The notes under the pieces: model-generated
The model's input: only the letters and a program-made list of their open reading frames with translations
Databases searched by the model: none
What the model was told of the DNA's origin: nothing
Translations under genes and position numbers: made by a program
In this document: in pieces, positions 1 through 8,842 of the stretch
How positions within the stretch are numbered: position 1 is the first letter of the stretch
Layout of the letters: each line of letters begins with the position of its first letter
NCBI GenBank assembly: GCA_963663635.2
Contig: CAXXMY010000015.1
Span: 74,970 to 138,969, forward strand
Length of the DNA: 64,000 nucleotides
Direction of reading: 5' to 3'
From: Poriferisodalis sp963663635
GTDB taxonomy: Bacteria > Actinomycetota > Acidimicrobiia > Acidimicrobiales > Poriferisodalaceae

Positions 1-33
1 CGCCTGAATCCGACACACTCAAATGACTCGCCG

Positions 34-993
34 ATGAGCACGCAGCCGCCCCGCCGTCGGGGCAAGCCGGCCCAGCGGGGCGCGCGCAACGCTTCACCGC
101 GAGGTCGCGGCGGTCCGAGTGTGCAGCAGCGCAGCGGGGCCGGTCCGCCCACACACGGTCGCGCAGGGGCGCGTCGCGGCCCGAATGGGCCGCGACGCGA
201 CCCCTCGGGCGGACGCGAACAATCCTCGCCCCGCGGTCTGGGCGGCGACCACATCGAAGGCCGGCAGGCCGTACGAGAGCTGCTGCGTGCCGGCAACCGC
301 AAGATTCATGAGATCCTGCTGGCGGAAGACGCGCACGAGTCGGCTGTGCTGGCCGAGATTGCCGACCTGGCAGCCGAGCGACGAGTGCCGCTGCGCGAGA
401 CCAGCCGCCGCAAATTGCGCGACAAGGCGCTCACCGACTCCCCGCAGGGCGTCATCGCTTTGGCCTCCGAGATCCGACCGGTGCCGCTGGAGGATCTCGC
501 CCGACCTCATCGCGGGTCGCCGCCGCTGCTCATCGCCGCCGACAGCGTCACCGATCCAGGGAATCTGGGTGCCATCTTGCGGACCGCCGAAGTGGCGGGC
601 GCGACGGGAGTCGTCCTCGGACGTCATCGTTCCGCGAGCCTGACGCCCGCAGCCGTCAAGGCGGCTGCGGGAGCAATCGAGCATCTGCGCCTAGCGCAGG
701 TCGGAGGACTGCCCGGGGCGTTGAAACAGCTGCGTGACCTCGGCCTGTGGGTGATCGGTCTCGACGGCGATGCCAGCGACGGTCTCGAAGACCTGCGTGT
801 CGCCGACGAGCCCGTGGTGGTCGTCGTCGGCGCCGAGGGACGCGGTCTCTCGACACTGGTCGAGCGCCGCTGCGACCAGGTCATCTCGATCCCGGTCTAC
901 GGGCGCATCGAGTCGCTCAACGTGGCCGCGGCAACCGCCGTCGCCCTGTTCGACATCGCCCGCGCCCGCGCTCGCGCCCAGAATTCGACCTGA
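34..993 (+). CDS. rlmB: TrmH/SpoU-family rRNA 2'-O-methyltransferase (RlmB-like)
   Basis: Predicted SAM-dependent ribose 2'-O-methyltransferase acting on 23S rRNA (family knowledge: G2251 in RlmB). Residues 1-70 are a low-complexity Arg/Gly/Pro-rich basic extension, likely RNA-binding. A small substrate-binding domain follows (about 72-150). The SpoU knot carries motif 1 NLGAILRTAEVAG (178-190), motif 2 VGAEGRGLS (265-273) and motif 3 around SLNVAAA (294-300), all intact. Length 319 aa is normal for actinobacterial members with the basic tail. The ATG at 34 is the first start in the window and a slightly earlier start cannot be excluded. A tRNA gene follows about 45 bp downstream. Exact target nucleotide is inference. 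Confidence 0.88.
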   Translation: MSTQPPRRRGKPAQRGARNASPRGRGGPSVQQRSGAGPPTHGRAGARRGPNGPRRDPSGGREQSSPRGLGGDHIEGRQAVRELLRAGNRKIHEILLAEDAHESAVLAEIADLAAERRVPLRETSRRKLRDKALTDSPQGVIALASEIRPVPLEDLARPHRGSPPLLIAADSVTDPGNLGAILRTAEVAGATGVVLGRHRSASLTPAAVKAAAGAIEHLRLAQVGGLPGALKQLRDLGLWVIGLDGDASDGLEDLRVADEPVVVVVGAEGRGLSTLVERRCDQVISIPVYGRIESLNVAAATAVALFDIARARARAQNST

Positions 994-1038
994 ATCCTCA
1001 GCGCTGGGCCAAACGCTGGGCCATACGCTGGGACGGCT

Positions 1039-1111
1039 GCCCGAGTAGCTCAACGGCCAGAGCACCGCTCTTGTAAAGCGGGGGTTGTGGGTTCGATTCC
1101 CACCTCGGGCT
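1039..1111 (+). tRNA. tRNA-Thr (anticodon TGT)
   Basis: Cloverleaf visible by eye. The acceptor stem GCCCGAG (1039-1045) pairs with CTCGGGC (1104-1110). The anticodon stem CCGCT/AGCGG encloses the 7-nt loop CTTGTAA (1070-1076), whose anticodon is TGT (1072-1074). The T-arm contains GGTTCGATTCC. No CCA is encoded. Decodes ACA/ACN threonine codons. Confidence 0.95.
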
Positions 1112-1120
1112 CGCCCTTGT

Positions 1121-2227
1121 TCAGAGCGTGATCACCAGGTTGCCGATGTGCTCCTTGCGGCCGAATGCCTCTTGGGCAGCATGAATCTCCTCGAGGGGGT
1201 AGGTGCCGCCGAGAATCGGCCGGATCTCGCCGCGCTCGATGTACCCGACAATGTCAGCGAAGATGCCCGGTTCGTAAATGGTCGCTCCGTAGAACTCGAG
1301 GTCGTTGAGGTACAGGGTCCGCAGATCGAGTTGCACGATCGGCCCGCCGATGGCGCCAGCAGTGACGTATCGTCCCCCGCGGGCAAGCGCAGCGAGCCAG
1401 CCGGCGAAGTTGTCACCGCCGACCACATCGGCGACAGCGTCGAACGGACCGCCGTTGGCCTCGACGGCTGCGGCGGCGACTGACGGGGTCTCGCGAGCCA
1501 CAGCGGCATCCGCGCCGATCTCGTGCACTTGGGCGATCTTCGAGCTGCTGGCTACGGCGACCACGCGTGCGCCGCGCCGCTTCGCGAGCTGCACCAGGGC
1601 ACTGCCCACCCCGCCGCTGGCACCGGTGACGGCGATGCTCTGGCCGTTTCGCAGACCGACTCGAGCCAGCATGTGCTCTGCGGTCACCGACGAGCACGGG
1701 AATGTCGCGAGCTCGGCGTCGGAGAGATCCGAGTCGATGGGGTGCACGTTGGCGGCCGGCACCGTTGCGAACTCGGCGAAGCCCCCGTCGGCCTCGCTGC
1801 CGAGATACCCGGCCTTGCTGCGATCGGACGGATCGTCGCGATCGCGCAGACACGGATCGACGATGACCCGATGCCCAACCAGTGCAGTGTCGGCGACGTG
1901 TGGGCCCACTGCGACGACGCGCCCCACCACGTCGGCGCCCTGGATGCGGGGGAATTGGAGACCCGTGCCCCGCCACGCGGCATCATAAACGCTTGCCTCG
2001 GCGTGCCCGCCTTCGCTGGTTGCCGAGGTAGCGGCGCCGCTGTACCAGCCCACACGGGTGTTGATGTCGGTGTTGTTGATGCCGCATGCCGACACCTGGA
2101 TCAGTGCACCGCGGGGACCCGGCACTGGCACACCCACGTCGTCGCGCACCTCGAGCATCTCCGGACCGCCGCCGCCGACCAGCAGCGCTGCTCGCATGGT
2201 CGTCGGCAGGCCGGACCCTGGACTCAT
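1121..2227 (-). CDS. Zinc-type alcohol dehydrogenase / quinone oxidoreductase family (MDR) protein
   Basis: Medium-chain dehydrogenase/reductase. The N-terminal GroES-like fold (MRAALLVGGGG onward, with ACGINNTD) is followed by a Rossmann domain with the nucleotide-binding motif TGASGGVGSALVQLAKRRGA, typical of NADPH quinone reductases and zinc-type dehydrogenases. About 358-368 aa, normal for the family. The ATG at 2227 overlaps the stop of an upstream relic reading frame (ATGA); a second ATG at 2197 matches the conserved N-terminus and may be the real start. It ends against tRNA-Thr in convergent orientation. Substrate unknown. Confidence 0.8.
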   Translation of the reverse strand: MSPGSGLPTTMRAALLVGGGGPEMLEVRDDVGVPVPGPRGALIQVSACGINNTDINTRVGWYSGAATSATSEGGHAEASVYDAAWRGTGLQFPRIQGADVVGRVVAVGPHVADTALVGHRVIVDPCLRDRDDPSDRSKAGYLGSEADGGFAEFATVPAANVHPIDSDLSDAELATFPCSSVTAEHMLARVGLRNGQSIAVTGASGGVGSALVQLAKRRGARVVAVASSSKIAQVHEIGADAAVARETPSVAAAAVEANGGPFDAVADVVGGDNFAGWLAALARGGRYVTAGAIGGPIVQLDLRTLYLNDLEFYGATIYEPGIFADIVGYIERGEIRPILGGTYPLEEIHAAQEAFGRKEHIGNLVITL

Positions 2228-2325
2228 CGCGGCGCTCGCCCGTCCTGCGCGAAGTGATACAGCAGACTGGCACCGCACATGCCGCCGCCAACGATCGCGA
2301 CGCGAAGCGACTCGGGCAGGCTCAT
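2224..2325 (-). pseudogene. N-terminal remnant of an FAD-dependent oxidoreductase
   Basis: A 33-codon frame (ATG at 2325, TGA at 2224-2226) reads MSLPESLRVAIVGGG followed by MCGASLLYHFAQDG. This is a textbook Rossmann FAD-binding start (V-A-I-V-G-G-G-x-x-G-x-S) of the kind found at the N-terminus of dimethylglycine/sarcosine-dehydrogenase-like flavoproteins. The frame then stops, and no continuation of a flavoprotein is visible on this strand. Its stop overlaps the ATG of the dehydrogenase gene. I read it as what remains after a deletion that fused the start of a flavoprotein gene to the neighbouring dehydrogenase. It could instead act as a short translated leader. Confidence 0.55.
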
Positions 2326-2378
2326 GGGCCTCCGCAGTGGTCACATTGGGCCGCCAGCAGGCGGCAGAATACCGCCTA

Positions 2379-3305
2379 GTGGCGGCCCACCTCACACCGG
2401 TGCCCGCAGCGGCACCGCGGATCGCCGTCGTCGGGAGCCTGAACGCGGATCTGACGGTCTGGGTACCGCGGCGGCCAGGATCCGACGAGACGCTTCATGC
2501 CGACCGAGCCGCGTGGTTTCGGGGAGGCAAGGGAGCCAACCAGGCCGTCGGCGCGGCCCGGCTGGGCGCGCAGGTGGTCATGGTCGGACGAGTCGGCGAC
2601 GACGAGCAGGGCCGCTGGCTGCGCGCGGGCCTCGAGGCCGAAGGCATCGACTGCCGTCATGTGGCACCGGCCGACGCGACGACGGGCTTGGCGGTCATTA
2701 CGGTCGACGACACCGACGTGTCGATCATCGTGGCGGCTGGGGCGAACGCCTGCCTCGATCCTGACGGTGTCGGGGAGGCCGCCGCCCAGATCGCCGCCGC
2801 CGATGCGCTGCTCTTGCAGGGCGAAGTCGGTGCTGCCGCGGCGCAGATCGCGGCGCAGATCGCCCGCGCGAACCAGACACTGGTGGTATTCAACCCCGCG
2901 CCCTACAACGACGTCGCCCCGTTGGTGGTGCCCCTCGCCGATGTCGTCATCGTGAACCGCCAGGAATCCGCGCAACTGCAGGCACACCGAGAAAGCGGGA
3001 CGTGCGATCTGCGCCCGGAGGCCGTGCTCGTCGAAACCCGCGGCGAACAGGGCTGCGCTGTGCACCTGCCCCCGAAGGACGGTCAGGACCGTCTCGTTGA
3101 GGTGGCGGCGCCGAAGGTCACGGTGCGTGACGCCACCGGTGCTGGCGATGCCTTCGCAGCAGCGTTCGCTGTGAGCATGGCGTCGGGCCGCGACCCCGCC
3201 GCCGCGGCGGAATTGGCGGTGCGCGCAGGCGCTGCGGCGGTCACCGTCGACGGTGCGCAGCCCAGCCTGCCGACTGCGGCCCAGCTCACGAGGCCGAGCG
3301 GATAG
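2379..3305 (+). CDS. PfkB-family carbohydrate kinase (ribokinase-like)
   Basis: ATP-dependent kinase of the ribokinase/PfkB fold, probably acting on ribose or a related sugar or nucleoside. PfkB signature 1 is near residues 46-60, with the substrate loop GGKGANQA. Signature 2, DATGAGDAF, holds the catalytic Asp at residue 257 (GAT at 3147). Length 308 aa, normal. I chose the GTG at 2379 because the conserved IAVVGSLNADL strand starts about 14 residues later; the frame remains open upstream without family-like sequence. Divergent from the dehydrogenase gene and convergent with upp. The ribokinase assignment is probable; adenosine- or fructose-type kinases remain possible. Confidence 0.8.
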   Translation: MAAHLTPVPAAAPRIAVVGSLNADLTVWVPRRPGSDETLHADRAAWFRGGKGANQAVGAARLGAQVVMVGRVGDDEQGRWLRAGLEAEGIDCRHVAPADATTGLAVITVDDTDVSIIVAAGANACLDPDGVGEAAAQIAAADALLLQGEVGAAAAQIAAQIARANQTLVVFNPAPYNDVAPLVVPLADVVIVNRQESAQLQAHRESGTCDLRPEAVLVETRGEQGCAVHLPPKDGQDRLVEVAAPKVTVRDATGAGDAFAAAFAVSMASGRDPAAAAELAVRAGAAAVTVDGAQPSLPTAAQLTRPSG

Positions 3306-3326
3306 GCCCCGTCAGGCTGGGCTCCA

Positions 3327-3971
3327 TCAGGATGTGCCGTAGAGCCGGTCGCCGGCGTCTCCGAGTCCAGGCACGATGTAGGACCGCTCGTCGAGGTGGC
3401 TGTCGATGGCCGCAGTGACGACATGGGCGTCGAAGCGCCCGGCACCCGCGTCCTGCAGGGCCGCAACGCCTTCCGGCGCAGCCAACGCGCACACGACAAT
3501 CAAAGGCCCGGCGCCAGCGTCGGACAGGGTGTTGCAGGCGTCAATGAGCGTCCCACCGGTCGCGAGCATCGGGTCGAGCACGATTGCCGGGCGATCGCCG
3601 ACATCAGCGGGCAGCGTCTCGAGGTAGCTGCGGTGATCCACGCGCAAGGTCTCGGACGACTCGATGCGCTGCATGCCGAGGAATCCGACTGGCGCCTCGG
3701 GCACGAGTCGGAGCGCCGCGTCGAGCATTCCGAGGCCGGCGCGCAGGACGGGCACCAAGGTCGGCATCGGCTCGATCCTGACGCCGTCTGCGGTTCCCAG
3801 CGGGGTTTCGACGCGCGTCGGAATCGCCATGACGTCTGCCAAGGCCTCAACGATCAGCACCGTCGCCAGTGCATCGAGGTGTTGCCGAAATGCGTCGCGT
3901 CCGGTTTCGGCACTGCGAAGACAAGCGAGGTGAGTTGCAGCAACGGGATGTTCCACGACGGTGATCTTCAT
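3327..3971 (-). CDS. upp: Uracil phosphoribosyltransferase
   Basis: Cytoplasmic pyrimidine salvage enzyme: uracil + PRPP to UMP + PPi. The PRPP-binding loop VLDPMLATGGTLIDA lies at residues 131-145. The family N-terminal region (EHPVAATHLACLR, with Arg19 and Arg25 context) and the C-terminal uracil-binding portion (YIVPGLGDAGDR) are present. At 214 aa it is standard length. The ATG at 3971 gives the canonical short N-terminus. It is convergent with the PfkB kinase gene, a gap of about 20 bp. Nothing unusual. Confidence 0.95.
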   Translation of the reverse strand: MKITVVEHPVAATHLACLRSAETGRDAFRQHLDALATVLIVEALADVMAIPTRVETPLGTADGVRIEPMPTLVPVLRAGLGMLDAALRLVPEAPVGFLGMQRIESSETLRVDHRSYLETLPADVGDRPAIVLDPMLATGGTLIDACNTLSDAGAGPLIVVCALAAPEGVAALQDAGAGRFDAHVVTAAIDSHLDERSYIVPGLGDAGDRLYGTS

Positions 3972-4196
3972 CAGCGTGCAACCTACGCGGCCGCCGACGG
4001 CACGCCTGGCTCCGGGGTTCTCCCGCAGCGCGCGTGAGCTCTGCCAGCATTGTGCGGGGGTACACCCAAATGGGCTTGTTTGGGCCTACGCTCGCAGGGT
4101 TGTCGCTTCGATGCGGCTGGCTCCGCGGCCCGCAACGCACACCGAGCGCGGAGCACGCCGTGCCCAGTTGGGCGCACATCGACGGGAGGTCACCCG

Positions 4197-4808
4197 ATGA
4201 ACAGCCAAGCCGGCGAAACCAACAGCGGCGCGGCCGTCCGCGGACTGCTGCTGGTGCTGGTGGCAGTTGTGGTCGGCGTGCTGCTCCTGCGCTCGGTCGA
4301 CGATCCTGATGAGGTCACGGCAACCGTCACCACACCGCCTGCGGTACCAGGCGACACGCTGCCGCCAGCGACGCAGGCGCCAGTAGCGACGACCGCCGCG
4401 CCGCCAAGGGACGACACGGTGACGACCGTCGCGCCACCGGTGACGGCCATCGTCCAGACAACGACGACGGCTGCGGGAGTCGAGGGCTTTCAGCCGCGTC
4501 AGGTGTCTGAGGTCTCCGTCCAGGTGGCAAACTCCACGACCGTGCGCGGTGCCGCCGGCCGGGTCACCGACCGCTTCAAGGCGCTGAGTTACATCACCAA
4601 GTCGCCGACGAATTACATCGGTACCCCGCTCGATCGAACGCGCATCTATCACCAGCCGGGTTCGCTGCTCGAGGCTCGCGTCATCGCCGAAGTCCTGAAG
4701 CTGGATCCCGACAACGACGTGTTCCCGATGCTGCAGGACACCTCCGCCGTTCAGGGATTCGAGAGGCCTCACATCTTGATCGCGCTCGGCACCGATCTCG
4801 CCAATTAA
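4197..4808 (+). CDS. Membrane-anchored LytR C-terminal domain protein
   Basis: 203 aa. Short cytoplasmic N-terminus, one transmembrane segment (about 14-32), a Thr/Pro/Ala-rich extracytoplasmic linker (about 38-95), then a LytR_C (PF13399-like) domain with the typical start VSVQVANSTTVRGAAGRVTDRF and a DNDVFPM segment. Free-standing LytR_C proteins occur widely in actinobacteria; their exact role in wall-polymer attachment is not settled. The ATG at 4197 is preceded by GGGAGGT with good spacing, so I reject longer upstream extensions. The preceding 225 bp hold the divergent promoter region with upp. Confidence 0.8.
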   Translation: MNSQAGETNSGAAVRGLLLVLVAVVVGVLLLRSVDDPDEVTATVTTPPAVPGDTLPPATQAPVATTAAPPRDDTVTTVAPPVTAIVQTTTTAAGVEGFQPRQVSEVSVQVANSTTVRGAAGRVTDRFKALSYITKSPTNYIGTPLDRTRIYHQPGSLLEARVIAEVLKLDPDNDVFPMLQDTSAVQGFERPHILIALGTDLAN

Positions 4809-4845
4809 AGGTCCGGACCACGCGGACGCACAGAGCCCACCGCTC

Positions 4846-5907
4846 GTGAGCGGCAACCAGGGCCTCCGGGTTGTCGCGTGCCCTGACAAGTTCCGCGGCA
4901 CCGCGTCCGCCGACAATGTCGCAGCGGCGATGGCTGACGGGTGGACGGCGGGCGCGGAGGCCAGCGGCACCACGGCCGACGTGGTCTGCTTTCCGATGGC
5001 GGACGGCGGCGAGGGCACCTTGGACGCCATGGGTGGGCCGAACCGCACGTCGCTGGTGATCGGCCCGCTGCGCGAGCGCATCGAAGCCGAATGGCGACTG
5101 AGCGGGGACCTGGCCATTGTGGAAATGGCGCGCGCGAGCGGCTTGACCTTGGCAGGCGGCGCGGCCGGCAACGATCCGCTCGCGGCCACCACCGCCGGCA
5201 CTGGCGAGCTGATCGCGGAGGCAGTTGCATCCGGCGCTCGGCGCGTCATCGTGGGGGTCGGAGGATCCGCGACCACCGACGGCGGCCTCGGCGCACTTGA
5301 CGCGATGGCACCGCTCGCGCGTTTGGCGGGCGTCTCGGTGCAGGTGGCCTGCGATGTCCGGACGCGGTTCTGCGACGCAGCCCGGATCTTCGGACCGCAG
5401 AAGGGCGCGTCACCGCCGCAGATCGAACTGTTGACCCGCCGGCTCGACCGCCTCGCCGACCTCTACCGGGAGCGATACGACGTCGACGTGAGCGAGATGC
5501 CGCGCGCCGGCGCGGCAGGCGGCCTTGCGGGCGGATTGGCAGCAGGCCTGCGCGCCGAACTGGCCGAAGGCTTCGATGTGGTCGCGTCCGAGGTCGGACT
5601 CGAAGAGGCCATCGCAACCGCCGACCTGGTGATTACCGGCGAGGGCCGCCTGGATGCTGACTCGTTCGACGGCAAGGTCGTGGGTGGTGTTGCTCGCCTT
5701 GCCGCCGAGGCCGGGGTTCGGCTGGCCGTCATCGTCGGCGCACGCGAGCCCGGCATTGAGCTCGCAGAACATGCGTCTGCCGATGCCCAGTTCGTTGTGC
5801 TGAGCGAGCGCTACGGGATGGAGCGGTCGACGACCGACACGCTGCGCGCCGTGCGAGACGCTGCCGCCGAACTGGCAGCGGATCGTGCTCGCGAAGTTGG
5901 CGGTTAG
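4846..5907 (+). CDS. glxK: Glycerate kinase (GlxK/GckA type)
   Basis: ATP-dependent phosphorylation of D-glycerate, linking glyoxylate/serine carbon to glycolysis. Family motifs visible: ACPDKFRGTASADN near the N-terminus, MADGGEGTLDA, GVGGSATTDGGLGALDAM, FGPQKGAS and RAGAAGGLAGGLAAG. Length 353 aa, slightly short of the usual 370-380 but complete. Start is the GTG at 4846. Its TAG stop (5905-5907) lies inside the left arm of the CIRCE element that controls groEL, so the two transcription units are packed together. Confidence 0.9.
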   Translation: MSGNQGLRVVACPDKFRGTASADNVAAAMADGWTAGAEASGTTADVVCFPMADGGEGTLDAMGGPNRTSLVIGPLRERIEAEWRLSGDLAIVEMARASGLTLAGGAAGNDPLAATTAGTGELIAEAVASGARRVIVGVGGSATTDGGLGALDAMAPLARLAGVSVQVACDVRTRFCDAARIFGPQKGASPPQIELLTRRLDRLADLYRERYDVDVSEMPRAGAAGGLAGGLAAGLRAELAEGFDVVASEVGLEEAIATADLVITGEGRLDADSFDGKVVGGVARLAAEAGVRLAVIVGAREPGIELAEHASADAQFVVLSERYGMERSTTDTLRAVRDAAAELAADRAREVGG

Positions 5908-5930
5908 CACTCTCAGCTCTAGAGTGCTAA
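5904..5930 (+). promoter_or_regulatory. CIRCE operator (HrcA binding site)
   Basis: Perfect consensus inverted repeat TTAGCACTC (5904-5912) - 9 nt - GAGTGCTAA (5922-5930). It lies 109 bp upstream of the groEL start and overlaps the stop codon of the glycerate kinase gene. The established role is repression by HrcA and heat-shock induction of chaperonin genes. Confidence 0.97.
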
Positions 5931-6038
5931 CTGTTGTGCGGGCGTGCATCGGCAACGCTGCACGCCCTCAATCACCGCCCGGGGCGGCCGTTCCGGGCGC
6001 CCCTTCATGGAGCTAGCTCACTACAGGAGTCGGTCGAT

Positions 6039-7658
<1,620 letters not shown>

Positions 7659-7691
7659 CGGTCCAGTCCCAGCGACATCACACAATTCGAA

Positions 7692-7716
7692 CGGCCCGGG
7701 CTTAGCGCCCGGGCCG
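7692..7716 (+). terminator. Strong GC hairpin after groEL
   Basis: Perfect 10-bp stem CGGCCCGGGC (7692-7701) / GCCCGGGCCG (7707-7716) with a 5-nt loop, 34 bp after the groEL stop. No U-tract follows, as is common for terminators in high-GC actinobacteria. Confidence 0.75.
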
Positions 7717-7822
7717 CTTCGCGTCCCGACACCGATTGCGTGGCAACCAGAATCCAGCGGGCCTGCCAATGTCTCGATGGGAAGCCCGGCAATATCCTCA
7801 CCAGCAGGTGAGCAGAGCTTGA

Positions 7823-7828
7823 TATCGT
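7823..7828 (+). promoter_or_regulatory. -10 box of vapB, leaderless arrangement
   Basis: TATCGT ends 6 nt before the GTG at 7835, so transcription would begin at or next to the start codon. No ribosome binding site is visible between them. Confidence 0.45.
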
Positions 7829-7834
7829 TTTACC

Positions 7835-8041
7835 GTGACAAAGACATCTGTTGAAGTAAACAGAGACATCGCTAGTCAGGCAGCTGAGATTCTGGGCACA
7901 ACGACGTTGCGAGAGACCATCGATGCCTCGCTACGCGAGATTGTGAACGCGAAACGCCGTCTCGAGCTTCTCGGACTGCTCGCCGAGCCCGACCGCTTCG
8001 ACTTCGAAGCCGCGGAGGAGGCGTGGGGCGGGGACAGCTGA
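7835..8041 (+). CDS. vapB: VapB-type antitoxin
   Basis: 68-aa antitoxin with the signature of actinobacterial VapB proteins: a short beta start (KTSVEVN), then TTTLRETIDASLREIVNAKRR, a ribbon-helix-helix-like DNA-binding segment, then an acidic toxin-binding tail (FDFEAAEEAWGGD). The GTG start at 7835 follows a -10 box directly. Its stop is separated by one base from the GTG of the PIN toxin gene, the usual coupled TA layout. In this strain the toxin frame is interrupted, so the antitoxin may now be an orphan. Confidence 0.8.
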   Translation: MTKTSVEVNRDIASQAAEILGTTTLRETIDASLREIVNAKRRLELLGLLAEPDRFDFEAAEEAWGGDS

Positions 8042-8201
8042 GGTGGCCCGCGCCACCTATCTCGCTGACACGAGCGCCTTTGCACGTCTCAGTCAGGATC
8101 GCGTCTTCGCGACTGCGGCGCCCTTGATCGCAGCAGGACGAATCGCGCTATGTACACCGGTGATCTTTGAGCTGGGATTCAGTGCCCGGAACGCAGCCGA
8201 T

Positions 8202-8221
8202 CACGACGAGATCACGAGCCG
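8202..8221. repeat. 20-bp direct repeat, left copy
   Basis: Identical to 8580-8599. It flanks the transposase fragment inside vapC and is part of the original vapC coding sequence (HDEITS plus the first base pair of the next codon). Confidence 0.95.
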
Positions 8222-8579
8222 CAAACTTCAACGGCGATGCCTTCGAGGCGCGGCTCGGCCACGCCCGCCACGTCCTGGACCGGTTCCACGTCATCAGATG
8301 GTTCCAAGCAGGGCTGGTCGCGGTCCGCCGAGACGTCCAGCGCCGCCCCGAAGGCTCCAAGCCCGCTTTCGACCGCGACGTGTTCCGGGCGAGATTCCTG
8401 CTGATGCGCAGACCCGACAAGCTCGACGCCGCCGACCAGGCCCGCCTTGACGTCCTGTTCGCCGCCCATCCACGGCTCAACCCAGCCTGGGACGCGCTCG
8501 GCGAACTGCACGGCCTCTATCTCGCCGACGACCACAAAGGCGCGATGGCAGCGCTCGACCGCTTCGCCGACATCTACGC
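8222..8579 (+). mobile_element. Internal fragment of an ISL3-family transposase inserted in vapC
   Basis: One frame through this stretch reads as the middle of an ISL3-type DDE transposase. It begins near GDAFEARLGHARHVLDRFHVIRWF, where the D-x-F-H-V-x-R box is characteristic, continues through RARFLLMRRPDKLDAADQARL and a helical LHGLYLADDHKGA segment, and ends at DRFADIYAT. The catalytic N- and C-terminal parts and any terminal inverted repeats are missing. It lies between 20-bp direct repeats, much longer than the roughly 8-bp duplications usual for ISL3 elements, so it is probably not a normal transposition product. Confidence 0.7.
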
Positions 8580-8599
8580 CACGACGAGATCACGAGCCG
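8580..8599. repeat. 20-bp direct repeat, right copy
   Basis: Identical to 8202-8221. Recombination between the two copies would remove exactly 378 bp (126 codons) and restore the vapC frame. Confidence 0.95.
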
Positions 8600-8842
8600 A
8601 CTTGATGCCTTCGACGTAGCGCCGACAACCGAAGGCGACCTTCAGCGTGCCGTCGAGATCCAGCGGTTGCTCGTCCAGCGGGGCTGCCATCGTGGGGTTT
8701 CCCTCGTCGACGCCCTCGTCGCGTCAATCGCCGAAAATCGCGAACTTGCTGTGCTCCACTATGACGCCGACTTCGATCTTGTTGCGGAAGTCACCGGCCA
8801 GCACACCCAGTGGATCGTTGAACGCGGCACTGCCGACTGAGC

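Larger units (their letters stand above)
8043..8840 (+). pseudogene. vapC: VapC PIN-domain toxin, split by a 378-bp insertion
   Basis: The N-terminal half (8043-8221) encodes the PIN start ATYLADTSAFARL with Asp9 and Glu43 (FELGFS). The C-terminal half (8580-8840) supplies SLVDALVAS with Asp97 and the YDADFD motif (Asp115/117), then a normal stop. Joining the halves at the repeated 20-bp segment gives a 139-aa protein with all four acidic PIN residues and no other lesion. As it stands, the vapC frame enters foreign sequence at about 8222 and stops at 8450. PIN toxins are RNases that cut tRNA or rRNA; this copy should be inactive unless the repeat recombines. Confidence 0.85.

Noticed and set aside
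2058..2378. N-terminal extension of the PfkB kinase
   Set aside because: The upstream frame is antisense to the dehydrogenase and the flavoprotein relic and has no kinase features.
5934..6038. N-terminal extension of GroEL
   Set aside because: The open frame covers the CIRCE leader; the ATG at 6039 has AGGAG and the canonical MAKMITFD start.
8043..8450. A separate 135-aa protein beginning as VapC
   Set aside because: Beyond residue 60 the translation is Arg/Pro-rich out-of-frame transposase sequence, so the stop at 8450 is accidental.
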